Assembly (NCBI GenBank): GCA_023935145.1
Contig: CM043705.1
Coordinates: forward strand, 54,051,084-54,115,083
Source: Bretschneidera sinensis
Taxonomy: Eukaryota > Streptophyta > Magnoliopsida > Brassicales > Akaniaceae
Length of the DNA stretch: 64,000 nucleotides
Direction of reading: 5' to 3'
Made by a program: the position numbers and the translations under genes. A model generated the notes under the pieces. It saw only the letters and a list, made by a program, of their open reading frames with translations, was not told the origin of the DNA and searched no databases. This document shows positions 35,564-48,416 of the stretch, in pieces; within the stretch, counting starts at the first letter, position 1, and every line of letters starts with the position of its first letter.

Positions 35564-36689
35564 TTAATTGTTTGATTTGTAGACTAAGAAAGTAGGCGAG
35601 CTCTCCATCATGCTCATTTCAAATTCACCATGCATACACTTAGTAAACTCTTGACACATTGATTCATTAGTAGCACCAAATATAATATCATCAACATATA
35701 TTTGGACTAGTAGTGTGTCATTTTTGTGAGTTTTTATGAAGAGAGTTGTGTCTATTTTTCCTCTTGTAAAATTATTTTCAAGCAAAAACTTACTTAGTCT
35801 TTTATACTATGCTCTTGGAGCTTGCTTTAACCCATACAACACTTTAAAAAGCTTATAGACATGGTTTGGAAGACTAGGATTTTCAAATCCAAGAGGTTGC
35901 TCAACATACACGTCTTCTTCTATAAAGCCATTCAAAAAGGCACTTTTTACATCCATTTGAAATAACTTAAACTTATTAAAGCATGCAAATGCTAATAATA
36001 TTCGAATAGCTTCTAATCTAGCTATGAGAGGATAGATCTCATCAAAATTTATTCTTTCTTCTTGATTATATCCCTTAGTAACTAGTCTAGTCTTGTTCCT
36101 AGTTACTATTCCATTTTCATCCATCTTATTTCTAGATACCCATTTAATTCCTATTATAGTATGATTCTTTGGTCTAGGAACTTGATTCCATACTTTGTTT
36201 CTTTCAAATTGATTTATTTCTTCTTGCATAGCATTTAACCAATCAACATCTTTCTTGGCTTCTACAAACGTCTTAGGTTCTACTTGCGATAAATAAGCTA
36301 CACAATTGCAAATATTTCTAATAGATGAGCGACTTCTTACCCCTTGTGAAAGATCACCAATCACTTGATTGATTGGATGATAATTCACATACCTCCAATC
36401 TTTGGGAAGATTATTCTATTATTAACTTGTAGATGGTTGATCAAGGTTGAAAGCATCTACCTCTTGACTTGTTTGAGGTTGGCTCTCCTTTGGGTCAACA
36501 ATGGGAGTAGATGTTTCCATTCTTAGAACAAAATCTGCATTATCATTAAAAAAACTACTATACTACTAATTGGGTTAGACTCATCAAAGGCTACATGTAC
36601 AGATTCTTCAACTACTAGAGTTCTTTCGTTAAAGACTCTATAAGCTTTACTAAAGGTTGAATATCCTAAGAATATCCCCTCATCGATCT
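35564..36689 (-). pseudogene. Sirevirus-like copia reverse transcriptase
   Basis: Minus strand: end of the integrase linker (I-D-E-G-I-F-L-G-Y-S, near 36680), then W-L-N-A-M-Q-E-E-I, I-G-I-K-W-V-S-R-N-K, Q-M-D-V-K-S-A-F-L-N-G, L-Y-G-L-K-Q-A-P-R-A and the catalytic Y-V-D-D-I-I-F-G box (about 35680-35710). A tryptophan codon after Q-A-P-R-A has become TAG. It joins integrase across the nested gypsy: the codons for K-F-D-S at 45180 continue into K-I-D-E-G at 36690. Confidence 0.88.
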
Positions 36690-36694
36690 TTGAG

Positions 36695-36764
36695 TGTAAT
36701 ACCCGTATTCGTAAATTAAGGGTAAAGAAATAATTTAATAAATATGACATGGAATTAAATATAA

Positions 36765-36795
<31 letters not shown>

Positions 36796-38852
36796 AAAGG
36801 TTTTTTATTATTTGAATAAAACAATTCTTAAAAAAAAAAATGGACGCGTGGAGGCGTAGTTACAAAGAAAATGAAAAAAAAAAAAACAAATCGTGAACAG
36901 TATAAAGGAAAAAGAAAAAAAAAAAAAAAACTCGCAACAGGTGTCAACACATGTTGCCAAGAGGTTTAAGCCTTGTTACATGTAAGGTAGTAAGGCCCTT
37001 GCATGTAAACATTTTGGGGGAAGCTTCTGAGGTAGCAAAAAAACAATTAGGGCTACTTAATTGAAATTTTTTTTTATATATATATAATTTTTCTTTACTT
37101 TACTTTTTCTTAGCAAATCTTTGGTTTTCTCATTTCCTCAATTCAAACTACTCATTTTCTCTAAACGTTTGGGGACCGAAAGAAAGGTTGATAAGGGGCA
37201 AAATTTTGAAGGGGTTTACGGGAGAATTTTATGGAGAACTACAGGGAGCTCTAAGAAAAATAAAAGGTAATAATGTGATGTTTATTTTTGAATTTTTTAG
37301 CACACATGAAATTTCTCAGAATTCAAAGTGGGAATTTTCAAATGGTGTAAATTACGGAAGAATTAAAGAAAAAAATTAGAAATTTTTAATATAAATATAA
37401 TGTCAGGTGTTGACGATCAGCAACCGAGAGAAATTGTTGAAAGAAGCAGGAAAGGCAAGGAGGTGATCCACGGGTAGCTCTACGTGCTACATGGTGAGTT
37501 GGATTTACTTTAAGTAATCTAGATAAAAATGAAATATCTAGTGATGATATTAAAATAAATTATTAAATATATGCTTTGGTGGTAGATGAAAAATTGATTG
37601 ATAAGTATGATAGGAATTTTGGACATGTAGAAAATTATTAGGTGAGAAATAATATTTTTGGAATAATAAGTTGATTTAATAATAAAAACGATAAATGAAA
37701 TTCTTGATGAGTTATGGTTGATATTTTGATATGAATTATGAGGAGATGAAATTTAGTGGATCTTGACAAGCTATGATGGATGATTTGATGTGATTTATGA
37801 TGAGAGGAATTTAGTGGAATATTTTTAATAATAATTTGAGAATAATCAAGATGGCCAATTTGAATATTTGAATTCATATTTGTTTTTATGTTATTGTTTA
37901 TATGCATATTTCATATCATTGTTCATATGCATATGCATTAAATAAAAGAACTGGGAGGGGGCCGTTTAATTTTTATAAAAAAAAAACTGTGACAGCTGAT
38001 ATATGCTGGAAATAAAAGAAAACCGTGACAGCTGGTATATGCTGGAAATAAAAGAACCGAGAGGGGGCTGGTCTAAGATAAAAACATGTCGACATATGGG
38101 AAGACGTTCCCTAATAATAATTCATGCAATGCATCTGTTTTAAATATTGATTATTACTGAAATGCTGAAATGTTGTTTGTTATTGTGAATTTTATTTATA
38201 GGTGAATAAGTCTCACAGAGAGAGAGTTATGGTGAGAAAGAAACATAGAAGTATGATATGATAAAAACCACCTAAATGGTAGACTTTATGCTGTGAACTT
38301 CATTACGAGGTAATTATGAGAAAATTGATGGTCTTAAGGTGAACCAATATATATAAGAAGAAGAGATTGATAGAGAATGAGACTTATAATATGTGTAGTG
38401 ATAGTAGAATGTTATTATCAAGTTATGTGAAATATAATTGATTTAATATTGAAAGATCATTTATACAAATTGAGTACTTCTAGTAAATTTAATTCACTGA
38501 GCTTGTGAAGCTCACCCCTCATTGTACAATGATTTCAGGTTGCAGGCATGACAAATAGTTTGGTGAGTTGAGGTTCAAAGGAAATCATTATCTGTAAGCC
38601 ACGTGCGTGTCCACATCCTCAGACTAATGAGAAAACAAAATAAAAATTTATTTGTAAATATTCATGCATTTTATGTTGTATATAATGTTTAAGTCAATAT
38701 CAGAATGATGTATCTCCCCTGTTGAGGGTTGAAGATTGATGTAAAAATTTCTATTGGTGTTATTTTTATTGTTGCATATATGTGTCGTGTTGAGATTTTC
38801 AAAATGTGATGACACCGTCTCGAGGATGGCCAACCTGGGATGGGTCGTTACA
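36695..38852 (+). mobile_element. 5' LTR of inner gypsy (2158 bp)
   Basis: Carries a TA/TG microsatellite at about 36763-36795, not expanded in the 3' LTR, and roughly 55 bp between two A-runs near 36835-36895 that the 3' LTR lacks. Short repeats of the cgtgacagctggtatatgct type lie at 37985-38060. Confidence 0.9.
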
Positions 38853-41800
38853 ATTTTGGTATCAGAGCGTTAGGTTTTATGATTTTGTGGGTTGCATAAA
38901 AAGTAAGAAATTGGAAGATTAAAATAAATTATATTTTTATAATCTGAGGATGACACGTGGGCGTGCTAGAGCTAGTTTTAGAGTTGTTGATTTGAGTGAG
39001 CATGGTAGGCCCCCAATTTTTTTTGACGAGCTGAGGTTGAGTCTAAATCTGTAGTTCCTAGAAGGGAACATGTTAACAGTATAATTGATATTAGTAACGG
39101 TATGAGAGAATCTGAAGTTGAAAGAGATGAATAAGCCCATTACACATGCTCTTGAGAAAATGAATGCAACAGATGATAGAGTTGGTAGCCTATAGCATAG
39201 TCTTGATGAACAGGCTAGAGCAGTGCATGAGGTTGTTGTAAATCCAGTAATGGTAAATGTTCAAAAGTGGAAAAGTGAGTTTATACATGAGATGTGAGGA
39301 GACTGTTGAGTTGACGGCTTTGTTGTTTAAAGGATTTATAAACCCTTTTAAGCCTGAGTTACAGGTAAAACATATAGAGGGATTATTTAATATTTTACTA
39401 ATGACTGACAGACCGAGGGTCATCTTTGCTACGTTCAAGTTAGAAATAGAGGCCCTAGAATGGTGGGAGGATATTCTTCATAGAGTAAGTACAGATATTG
39501 ATAGACCCTTAACCTGGAATAGGTTTAAGGAGGTTGTTCTTGATAGATACTTTCCTTATACCTCTAGAACCTAACAAGATAAAAAATTTATTTATTTGGG
39601 TAAATGTGTTGACTGTGGCTCAGTATGATAGCAGATTTGTGGTCTTATCAATGGTTTTATCGGAAATGGTAGACCTAGAGGAGAAGAAGTGTAAGAGGTT
39701 CAAAGATGAACTATGTTCTAAGATTTGATTGAAACTATCTTACATGAGACATATGAATTATGTGAGATTAGTGAATATATCATTTCAGATTGAGAGAGAT
39801 GTGATGGAGTTTAAGGGAAAAAGAAAGAGTGGTTTAAGAGGCTTAGACATGAAGGTTATAGAGGTAATTGTGGTATAAGTATACAGGGTGAGAGACCACC
39901 CCAGATGAGGCTTTCCTTGTTATATAGAACTTTAGTACAGAGTCAGTGGCAAGTAGAATATGTTGCTTCTATAGCTCAGAGTAATATCGATGGTACTCAT
40001 AGATTTGAGAGATAGGTTATGGGAATTGGAAGTTATTGTAAATATGGGAGTGCACTAATTAAAGGATGTGATAACATGATAAAAATACTATAACGGGTTA
40101 TAGATGCAATCTGATAAGATATTTATCCCATAATTATTCTAATTTGAGGTGCTCTGTATATAGAAAATGTGGACATATCAATGTTGGTTAATCCTGGTAC
40201 AACCCATTCTTTTGCATCCAATATTCATATGAAGTTGATTTATTACCTTTGAGTATGATGGATCTTCATTCGATTTTTGGAAAGAATTGGTTGTCGACGT
40301 AAAATGTCCGGGTTGATTGTTCCAGAAAGAATATAGTGTTCAAGATATGGACATCTGGAGTGTTACTTTCAGAGAGAACATAAAATACTCTCAAACTATC
40401 TTATTTTACTCTGACTACTAGTAGATGGTTGAAGAAAGGATGTGAGGAGTATTTGGCATACACAATGGATTCTAAAAAGGAAAATAGGAAGTTAGAAGAA
40501 ATCTTAGCAGTGACAGATTTTTCTGATGTATTTCTTAATGAGTTGTGTAGGTTGCCTCCTAGTAGGGAAATTAAATTTCTCTATTGATGGGATACCAAGT
40601 TCATCATATATATTTAATAGCACCATACAGAGTGACATCCATTGAGTTAAGAGAATCGAAAGTTCAAGAATTTTTAGATAAACAATTTATCGGACCTAAT
40701 GTATTTGGGGAGCTCCTGTGTTGTTCGTGGAGAAGGAATGATAAAAGTGTGTATAGACTACAAATAGTTGAATAAGAACAAATATCTTTTATCCATAATA
40801 AATGAATTGTTTGAGCAGTTGTAAGGAGTGAGAGTGTTTTCTAAGATAAACCTGAGATCAGGTTATCACCAGTTTAGGATAGAGAAAGGAGACGTGCCTA
40901 AGATTGCTTTTAGGACACGTTATGGTCATAAGCTTCTTGTGATGTCGTTTGGATTAAATAATGTTCCAGAAACATTTATGGACTTGATGAATAGAGTTTT
41001 TAAACTATATCTTAACAAGTTTATGGTTGTATTTGACATTTTGATATATTCTAAGAAGGAAGAACAACATGTGAAACATTAGACAATGTGTTGGAGATTC
41101 TAAAGAGAGAGAAATTATATGCAAAGTTCTCTAAGTGTGAGTGTTGGCTAAATGAAATAACTTTCTTGGAACATATAATATCGGAAAATGGCATAACCGT
41201 TTATCCACAAAAGGTAGAGGCAATGTTAAGTTGGGAGAGACCAACTAATATGACTAAGATTATAATCTTCTTTGGGTTAGCTAGTTATTATATAAGATTC
41301 TTTTAGAATTTTTTTATTATTATAATACTGTACAAGGAAAGAGGTTAGATTTTTATGGTGAGGGAAGTGTGAGAAAATTTTTCAATTACTAATGGAAAAA
41401 TTGACTACAACTCCAGTATTGGTGTTTCCTTCTGGTGATGAATGATTTGTGGTTTATAGTGATGCGTCGCATCCTTGGTTGGGATATGTGTAACATAGAA
41501 AAACTGTGGCCTATACTTCTAGGCAATTAAAGATTCATGATACAAATTACCCTACTCATGACTTAGAGTTGACTGCTATAGTGTTTACTTTAAAGATTGG
41601 AGACATCATCTGTATGAAGCCACTTGTGAGATATTCATGGGTTATAAGAGTTTGACATACTTACCTACCCAGAGAGAGTTGAATTTGAGGCAAAGATAGT
41701 AGATGGGGTTAATTAGTAACAATGACTGTACAATTCACTATCATCTAAAAAATGAGAAGGTGATAGCTGATGCATTGAGTAGAAAGTCTACAAGAAGTTT

Positions 41801-43120
41801 AACTGCTATTGGGAGTCCTGATGGGAAATTGATGATAGATTTAAGAGAGATAAGAATGAAGTTAAATGTCAGTGATAGAGGATCATGGTTAACAAATATG
41901 GTTTTACAGTCATCTATAGTAAAATGTTTTAGAGATACAAGGTTGAGATGAAGAGATAGAAAAGATTAAGCATTGAATGCTTACTGGAAAGCATTTTGAG
42001 TTCAAAATTTGAAATAAGAGTATTTTGGTATTGGAACATGGAAATTGTGTTTCCAATAATGCAAAGTTGAGAGAGGAGATAATGAGAGAGGCACATGATG
42101 ATGTAGATTCGATGCAACCAAGTAACAATAAGAGGTATAGAGGATTGAGAAAGAATTTCTGGTGGTCAGGATTAAAGAGGGATGTAGCTGAGATTGTGAG
42201 ATTGCATGGAGCACCATTAAACATAGTGTCAAATAGAGATGCTAAATTTATATCTTGGTTTTAGAGAGGCTTTCATAAAGCTACGGGTACACAGTTGTAA
42301 TTTAATATAATTTTTCATACTCAGACAGAAAAGATTTTTAGAGTACTAGAAGATATGTTAAGGGCAAATATGATGAGTTTTCAGTAAGTTGGGATGCTTA
42401 TATGCCATCGATTGAAGTTACTTATAATAATCAGTATCAAACTAGTATTGGGATGGCACCGATTGAGACATTATATGGTAGAAGGTGTAGAACTCCTATA
42501 TGTTGGGAAGAAATGGGAGAGAGAAATATATCTGGTCCATCAATTATTGAGTTAACAGCTGAGATGATCAAATTGGTTAGAGAGAATCGTAAAGCAGCAC
42601 AGAGTAGACCGAATAGTTATGCTAATAATAAAGAAAGACCTCTTGAATTTCAAGTAGGTGATTGGGTGTAATTAAAAATATCTCCATGAAAATGTGTGTT
42701 GAGGATCAAAAAGAAAGGAAAGTTGAGTATGAGGTAAGTGGGACCTTAAGAGGTTATTGAGAAAGTTAGGCTAGTTGTGAATAGCCTGGATTTGCCTCTA
42801 TAGTTGAAGCAGTGACATAACATATTCCATGTTTCACTTTGGCGAGAATACTTACTTGATAAATCTCATAATATTTCGAGCCAAGCTGTAGAAATTCAAA
42901 AAGATTGGACTTTTATACAAGTACCAGTGAGAATTTTAGACAAAAAGAATAAATGTTGTGTAATAAAATAATTTCATTAGTTTAAGTTTTGTGGCGGAAT
43001 AAGGATGTTGAAGAGATTACGTGAAAGCATGAGACAATTATGAAGAAATATTATTCACACTTGTTTCTTGAGTTAGGTAAGGAAATTTCGAGAACGAAAT
43101 TTTTTTAAGGTGGGTAGAAT
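38853..43120 (+). pseudogene. Inner gypsy gag-pol remnant
   Basis: Gag begins M-T-R-G-R-A-R-A at 38949, with its core F-A-T-F-K-L-E near 39428. RT is recognisable at 40826-41306: [18 protein letters not shown], and a damaged catalytic box reading V-V-F-D-I-L-I-Y-S where F-I-D-D-I-L-V-Y-S is expected. RNase H remains near 41450-41800. Integrase has lost its zinc finger to first-catalytic-Asp region: W-W-S-G-L-K-R-D-V-A-E runs directly into I-V-R-L-H-G (about 42150-42210). The C-terminal part is at 42402-42671. Protease is barely recognisable. Non-functional. Confidence 0.85.
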
Positions 43121-45179
43121 TGTAATACCCGTATTCGTAAAGTAAGGGTAAAAAAGTAATTTAATAATTTTGACATGGAATTAAAAATATATATTTGTGA
43201 AAGGTTTATTATTATTTGAATAAAACAATTCTTAAAAAAAATCGTGAACAGTATAAAGGAAAAAGAAAAAGAAAAAAATGGCAACAGGTGGCAACACTTG
43301 TTGCCAAGAGGTTTAAGCCTTGCTGCATGTAAGGCAGCAAGGCCCTTGCGTGTAAACATTTTGGGGAAAGCTGTTGAGGTAGCAAAAAAAAAAATAAGGT
43401 TGCTGAATTGAAATTTTTTTTGCTATATATATAATTTTGCTTTACTTTAATTTTTCTTAGCAAATCTTTGGTTTTCTCCTTTCCTCAATTCAAACTACTC
43501 ATTTTCTCTAAACATTTGGGAACCGAAATAAAGGTTGAAAGGGGAAAATTTTTGAAGGAGTTTACGGGAGAATTTTATAGAGAACTACGGGGAGCTCTAA
43601 GAAAAATAGAAGATACTAATGTGATGTTTATTTTTGAATTTTTTAGCACACATGAAATTTCCAGGAATTCAAAGTGGGAATTTTCAAAAGGTGTGAATTA
43701 TGGAAGAATTGAAGAAAAAAATTAGAAATTTTTAATATAAATATTATGTCAGGTGTTGACGATCAGCAATCGGGGAAATTGCTGAGAAGAGCAGGAAAGG
43801 CAAGGAGGTGATCCACAGGTAACTCTAAGTGCTACGTGGTGAGTTAGATTTACTTTAAGTAATCTAGATAAAAATGAAATATCTAGTGATAATATTAAAA
43901 TAATTTATTAACTTATACTTTGGTGGTAGATGAAAAATTGATTGATAGGTATGATAGGAATTTTGGACATGTAGAAAATTATTATGTGAGAAATAATATT
44001 TTTGGAATAATAAGTTGATTTAATAATAAAAACGATAAATGAAATTCTTGATGAGCTATGGTTGATGTTTTGATACGAATTATGAGGAGATGAAATTTAG
44101 TGGATCTTGACAAGTTATGATGGAAGATTTGATGTGATTTATAATGAGAGGAATTTAGTGAAATTTTTTTTAATAATAATTTGAGAATAATCAGGATAGC
44201 CAATTTAAATATTTGAATTCATGTTTGTTTTTATGTTATTGTTCATATGCATATTTCATATCATTGTTCATATGCATACGCATTAAATAAAAGAACCGGA
44301 AGGGGGCTGATCTAATTCAAAAAAAAACCGTGACAGTTGGTATATGCTGAAAATAAATAAAAATCGTGACAGTCGGTATATGTTTGAAATAAATGAAAAC
44401 CGTGTCAACCGGTATATGCTGGAAATAAAAGAACTGGGAGGGGGCTAGTCTAAGATAAAAACATGTCGACATTGATTGCATTACTAAAATGCTGAAGTGT
44501 TGTTTGTTACTGTGAATTTTATTTATAGGTGAATGAGTCTCACAGAGAGACAGTTATTGTGAGAAAGAAACATAGAAGTATGATATGATTAAAACCATCT
44601 AAATGGTAGACTTTATGCAGTGAACCTCATTACGAGGTAATTATGAGAAAATTGATGGTCTTAAGGTGAACCAATATATATAAGAAGAAGAGATTGATAG
44701 AGAATGAGACTTATGATATATATAGTGATAGTAGAATGCTATTATCAAGTTATATGAAATATAATTGATTTAATATTGAAAGACCATTTATTCAAATTGA
44801 GTACTTCTTGTAAATTTAATTCAGTGAGCTTGTGAAGCTCACCCCTCATTGTACAATGATTTCAGGTAGCAGGCATGACAAATAGTTTGGTGAGTTGAGG
44901 TTCATACGAAATTATTATCTGTAAGCCATGTACATGCCCACATCCTCAGACTAATAAGAAAATAAAATAAAAATTTATTTGTAAATATTCATCCATTTTA
45001 CATTGTATATAATGTTTAAATCAAGATCAGAATGATGTATCTCCCCAGTTGAATGTTGAGGATTGATGTAAAAATTTCTATGGGTTTTATTTTTATTGTT
45101 GCATATATGTGTCGTGTTGAGATTTTCAAAATGTGATGACACCGTCTCGGGGGTGACCAACCAGGGATGGGTCATTACA
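43121..45179 (+). mobile_element. 3' LTR of inner gypsy (2059 bp)
   Basis: Follows the polypurine tract and ends GGGTCATTACA before the second ttgag. Compared with the 5' LTR it lacks about 55 bp near the A-runs and a block after acatgtcgaca, and carries additional diverged cgtgacag..ggtatatg units at 44330-44420. Confidence 0.9.
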
Positions 45180-45184
45180 TTGAG

Positions 45185-46330
45185 TCAAATTTACCCAAGT
45201 TAGTTTTATTGTTATTTAGGATAAAGCATTTACAACCAAAAGCATGGAAGTAAGAGATATTAGGATTTATACCTTTTCATAATTCATATGGAGTTTTGTT
45301 AAGCATAGGCCTAATTAAAACTCTATTTAAAACATAGCAAGAAGTGTTTACGGCTTCCGCCCTAAAGTATTTCGGCAAACTATTTTCACAAAGCATTGTT
45401 CTTGCAAATTCTTCTATAACTCTATTTTTCTTCTTAACAACTCCATTTTGTTGAGGAGTTCTAGGTGCTGAAAAGTTGTGATCAATTCCATTTTCATCAC
45501 AAAATTTAGAAAAAATTTGGTTTTCAAACTCTTTTCCATGATCGCTTCTAATGCTTGAAATAAAGATTCTTTTTTCATTTTGAACCTTTTTACAAAAGTT
45601 CACAAATCCTTTGTAAGCTTCATCCTTGTAAGCAATAAAAATAACAAAGGTATATCTTGAATAGTCATCAACAATAACAAGAGCATATTGATGGCCACCT
45701 AGACTTATGGTACTTATTGGACCGAATAAGTCCATATGCAAAAGTTTTAATGGTCTAGTGGTTGAGGCTATATTTTTTTATTTAAAAGAAATTCTAGTTT
45801 GATTTCCCATTTGTCAAGCATCACACACCTTGTCTTTTTCAAATTTGGTTTTTGGTAGTCCAATGACTAAATCTTTTCTTGAAATGATTTTAAGCAAATC
45901 CATATTCATATGGCCAAGTCTTCTATGTCATAGTCATGGGTTATCACTAAATGAGGGAAAACATTTTTCATTTTTCAAATGCAAAGATTTTAAATCAACT
46001 ATATATATATTTTCGTGTCTATGGCCAACAAACTTGATCTTGTTACTCTTGATGTCTATAACTAGACAATAAGAGGTTTTAAATATGACTTTGTTGCCTT
46101 TGTCACATAGTTGACTAATACTAAGTAAATTTGGCTTAAGACCTTGCACATATGATACATGACCTTTATCTTTGTGTTATCTCCAACGGTGACATGTCTG
46201 CCATCTTTTAGAGTTAGGTCTTTAAATACACTTTGATCACCAATCATGTGCTTTGAGCATCCACTATCAAGGTACCAATAGTTACCTTTCTCCTTAGTGT
46301 GGAGATAAGGATATACAATCGCACTCTTAG
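45185..46330 (-). pseudogene. Sirevirus-like copia protease and integrase
   Basis: Minus strand: protease core W-Y-L-D-S-G-C-S-K-H-M-I (46280-46230) with the D-S-G triad intact, then K-D-G-R-H-V-T-V-G-D, N-L-L-S-I-S-Q-L, the pre-integrase H-R-R-L-G-H-M, and the integrase core (45741-45277). The first two catalytic positions are present (H-M-D-L-F-G-P and I-R-S-D-H-G-K-E-F). The third, usually E in a Q-Q-N-G-V-V-E context, reads K (Q-Q-N-G-V-V-K-K-K-N-R). With frameshifts and stops, the integrase is inactive. Confidence 0.88.
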
Positions 46331-46432
46331 GTACCCAAAATTTATTGGGTCCTTTGGGGTTAGTTCTAGAAAATATGGTTTATTTCTTAACATTATAAGG
46401 TGTTCTATAAGACATGTTGATGATGCATAATC

Positions 46433-48360
46433 CTAGGAGAAGTTATTGAAATTTCTAAGATTTCTTAATTGTGCATGTCTATAGTTCCTTGGATAAGTAT
46501 TCCTAGGATACGTGTTTCTATTGTGAAGATTATGAACATGCATGTCATTTCTAGGAAATGTATGATGATGATTTCTAGGATATGTATTTGTATTATTATG
46601 AACATACATATTATTTCTAAGATATACAAGATAGTAATTCCTAGGATGTGTATGTGTAGTGTGCAAGTTATGAGTATACATATTATCTCTAGGATGCATA
46701 TGATGGTTACTCCTAGGATGTGTATATGCATTTCTTGAGTGAGCATACATATATGCATGAGTATTTCTAGGATACTTAATTCTAGTATATGCATTAGAAT
46801 TTAAATTCACATTTTTAAACTTACTAGCATACATTGAATGAGTACTTTTAACCTTGCTAGAGGTCTTGGAAGTGGAGGCTTCATTCAAACATGTTGTTTT
46901 TATGAACAAAGTTTCTTTAGACTTTTGCTTACCCAATGGAGAATAACCCAAGCCGGATTTTCCTCCATTTAACCTTTGGTTAGATAACACTTCATCTAGT
47001 TTTTTTTTTCCAAGCATAAGTCTAGATATAGTGCTATTCAAATCCATTATTTTCTTCTTTAAAATTTCATTTTCATTTTTTAGAAAATCTTGTGAAGAGT
47101 TATAAAGTATGGAAGATAGTTTTTCTTTTTATTCCTTTAAGCCCTTCATCTCTTTAGAGATAGACGAGACTTCATCTTTAAGGATGGTATTCTTAGAATC
47201 AAATTTCTTTAATTCTTCATGCATTTCATTTGTAACCTCAATTAACTCTTCACCACTACTAACAATGTTATTATTAGAAGGGGAAGAGTTAGATACCTCA
47301 TTTTTGTCGTCGATTGCCATTAAGCATAGGTTGGAAATTTCCTCGTATCTGACCTCATTGTCAGAAAAATCTTCCGCTTCGTCATCACTCCATGTGGTTG
47401 TAATCATAGCTTTCTTTTTGAAGCTCTTATATGGTTTGCTTGTTGTTGTACAATCGGTCTTGATGTGACCGGGCTTCTTGCAGCCATAACACACAAGAGG
47501 TTCCCTTTTTGGAGTGGAATCCCTTATGTAAGGTTTCTTGCTCTTTTTTAAGAACTTCTGAAATCTTTTGGTGATTAAAGCCATCTCACCATCTTGTTCA
47601 CTGCTCTTTACCTCTTCTTCCGTTTCTTCCTCTTTGTTGCTCGTAAAGGCCTTGAGAGCAATCACCTTTTTCTTCTTCTCATCATCATTGACAACAGAAT
47701 TCATTTCCTCCATCTTGTATGTCAATAGTGATCCAAGAAGTGTTTCGACATCAAGTTTGTCGAGATCTTTGGCCCCCATGATGGCCATCTTCTTTACTTT
47801 CCAAATGGATGGCAAAGACCTTAAGATCTTCTTTGTTAGTTCAGATTCTTCAATGTTCCTACCAAGAAGCTTTAGACCGTTAACAGTGGTAGTAAAACGT
47901 GAGTGCATTTAAGAAATAGTTTCATTTGGAGACATTTTGAAAGATTCATACTCGGACACTGGCATATAGATTTTTGATTTTTTTTTAGCTTTGCTAGTTC
48001 TTTCATATGTAACTTGCAATTTGTCTCAAATTTCTTTAGCTGGAATACATGCAAAATTTTTATTATATTTAGTAATATCTAGAGCACAATTAAATATGAT
48101 AGTTGCTCTACTATTGATAGACATCATTCTAAAATCCTCTTCATTAAACTCTGTTTTGAGTTTAGGCATTGTATGATTGATTTCTCCAATGATTATTTCC
48201 TTTGTAAGAATTCTAGGTCCCTCTTTAATGACCCTCTGTAAATTTTAATCTTGTCATTCAACCAAGATTTTCATTCTATTTTTCCAATAGATATAGTTGG
48301 AGCCATTGAACAAGGGAGGCCTAGTATAGAAATACCTTTCGGTATAGCTATTAGATGCCA
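46433..48360 (-). pseudogene. Sirevirus-like copia gag with repetitive C-terminal tail
   Basis: Minus strand from M-A-S-N-S-Y-T-E-R (48360), with P-P-L-F-N-G-S-N-Y-I-Y-W-K, a long helical region (47908-47129) and a zinc knuckle of the form CYGCKKPGHIKTDC (about 47490-47450). From 47047 to 46433 comes a tail in which short units of the kind T-Y-P-R-N, with H/Y/N-rich spacers, repeat a dozen or so times. Stops at several CAG/CAA-derived positions and one frameshift break the ORF. The tail is encoded by degenerate tandem DNA repeats (46470-46790). Confidence 0.85.
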
Positions 48361-48402
48361 TCAGATTAACTCAAGGATTTTAAGCCTGAAATTGAGTATG
48401 AA

Positions 48403-48415
48403 GCTTTGATATCAA
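48403..48415 (-). other. Primer binding site of the Sirevirus-like element
   Basis: Minus strand TGATATCAAAGCT directly after the 5' LTR, a two-transition variant of the tRNA-iMet complement TGGTATCAGAGCT. Confidence 0.75.
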
Positions 48416-48416
48416 T

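Larger units (their letters stand above)
36695..45179 (+). mobile_element. Inner Ty3/gypsy element, same family as the outer one (8485 bp)
   Basis: Inserted in the copia pol with target duplication ttgag (36690-36694 and 45180-45184). LTRs are 36695-38852 and 43121-45179, with TGTAAT..TTACA ends. Primer site TGGTATCAGAGC at 38857-38868, and polypurine tract ttttttaaggtggg at 43101-43114. The LTRs and coding region align with the outer gypsy. Gag and pol are heavily broken. Confidence 0.92.
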
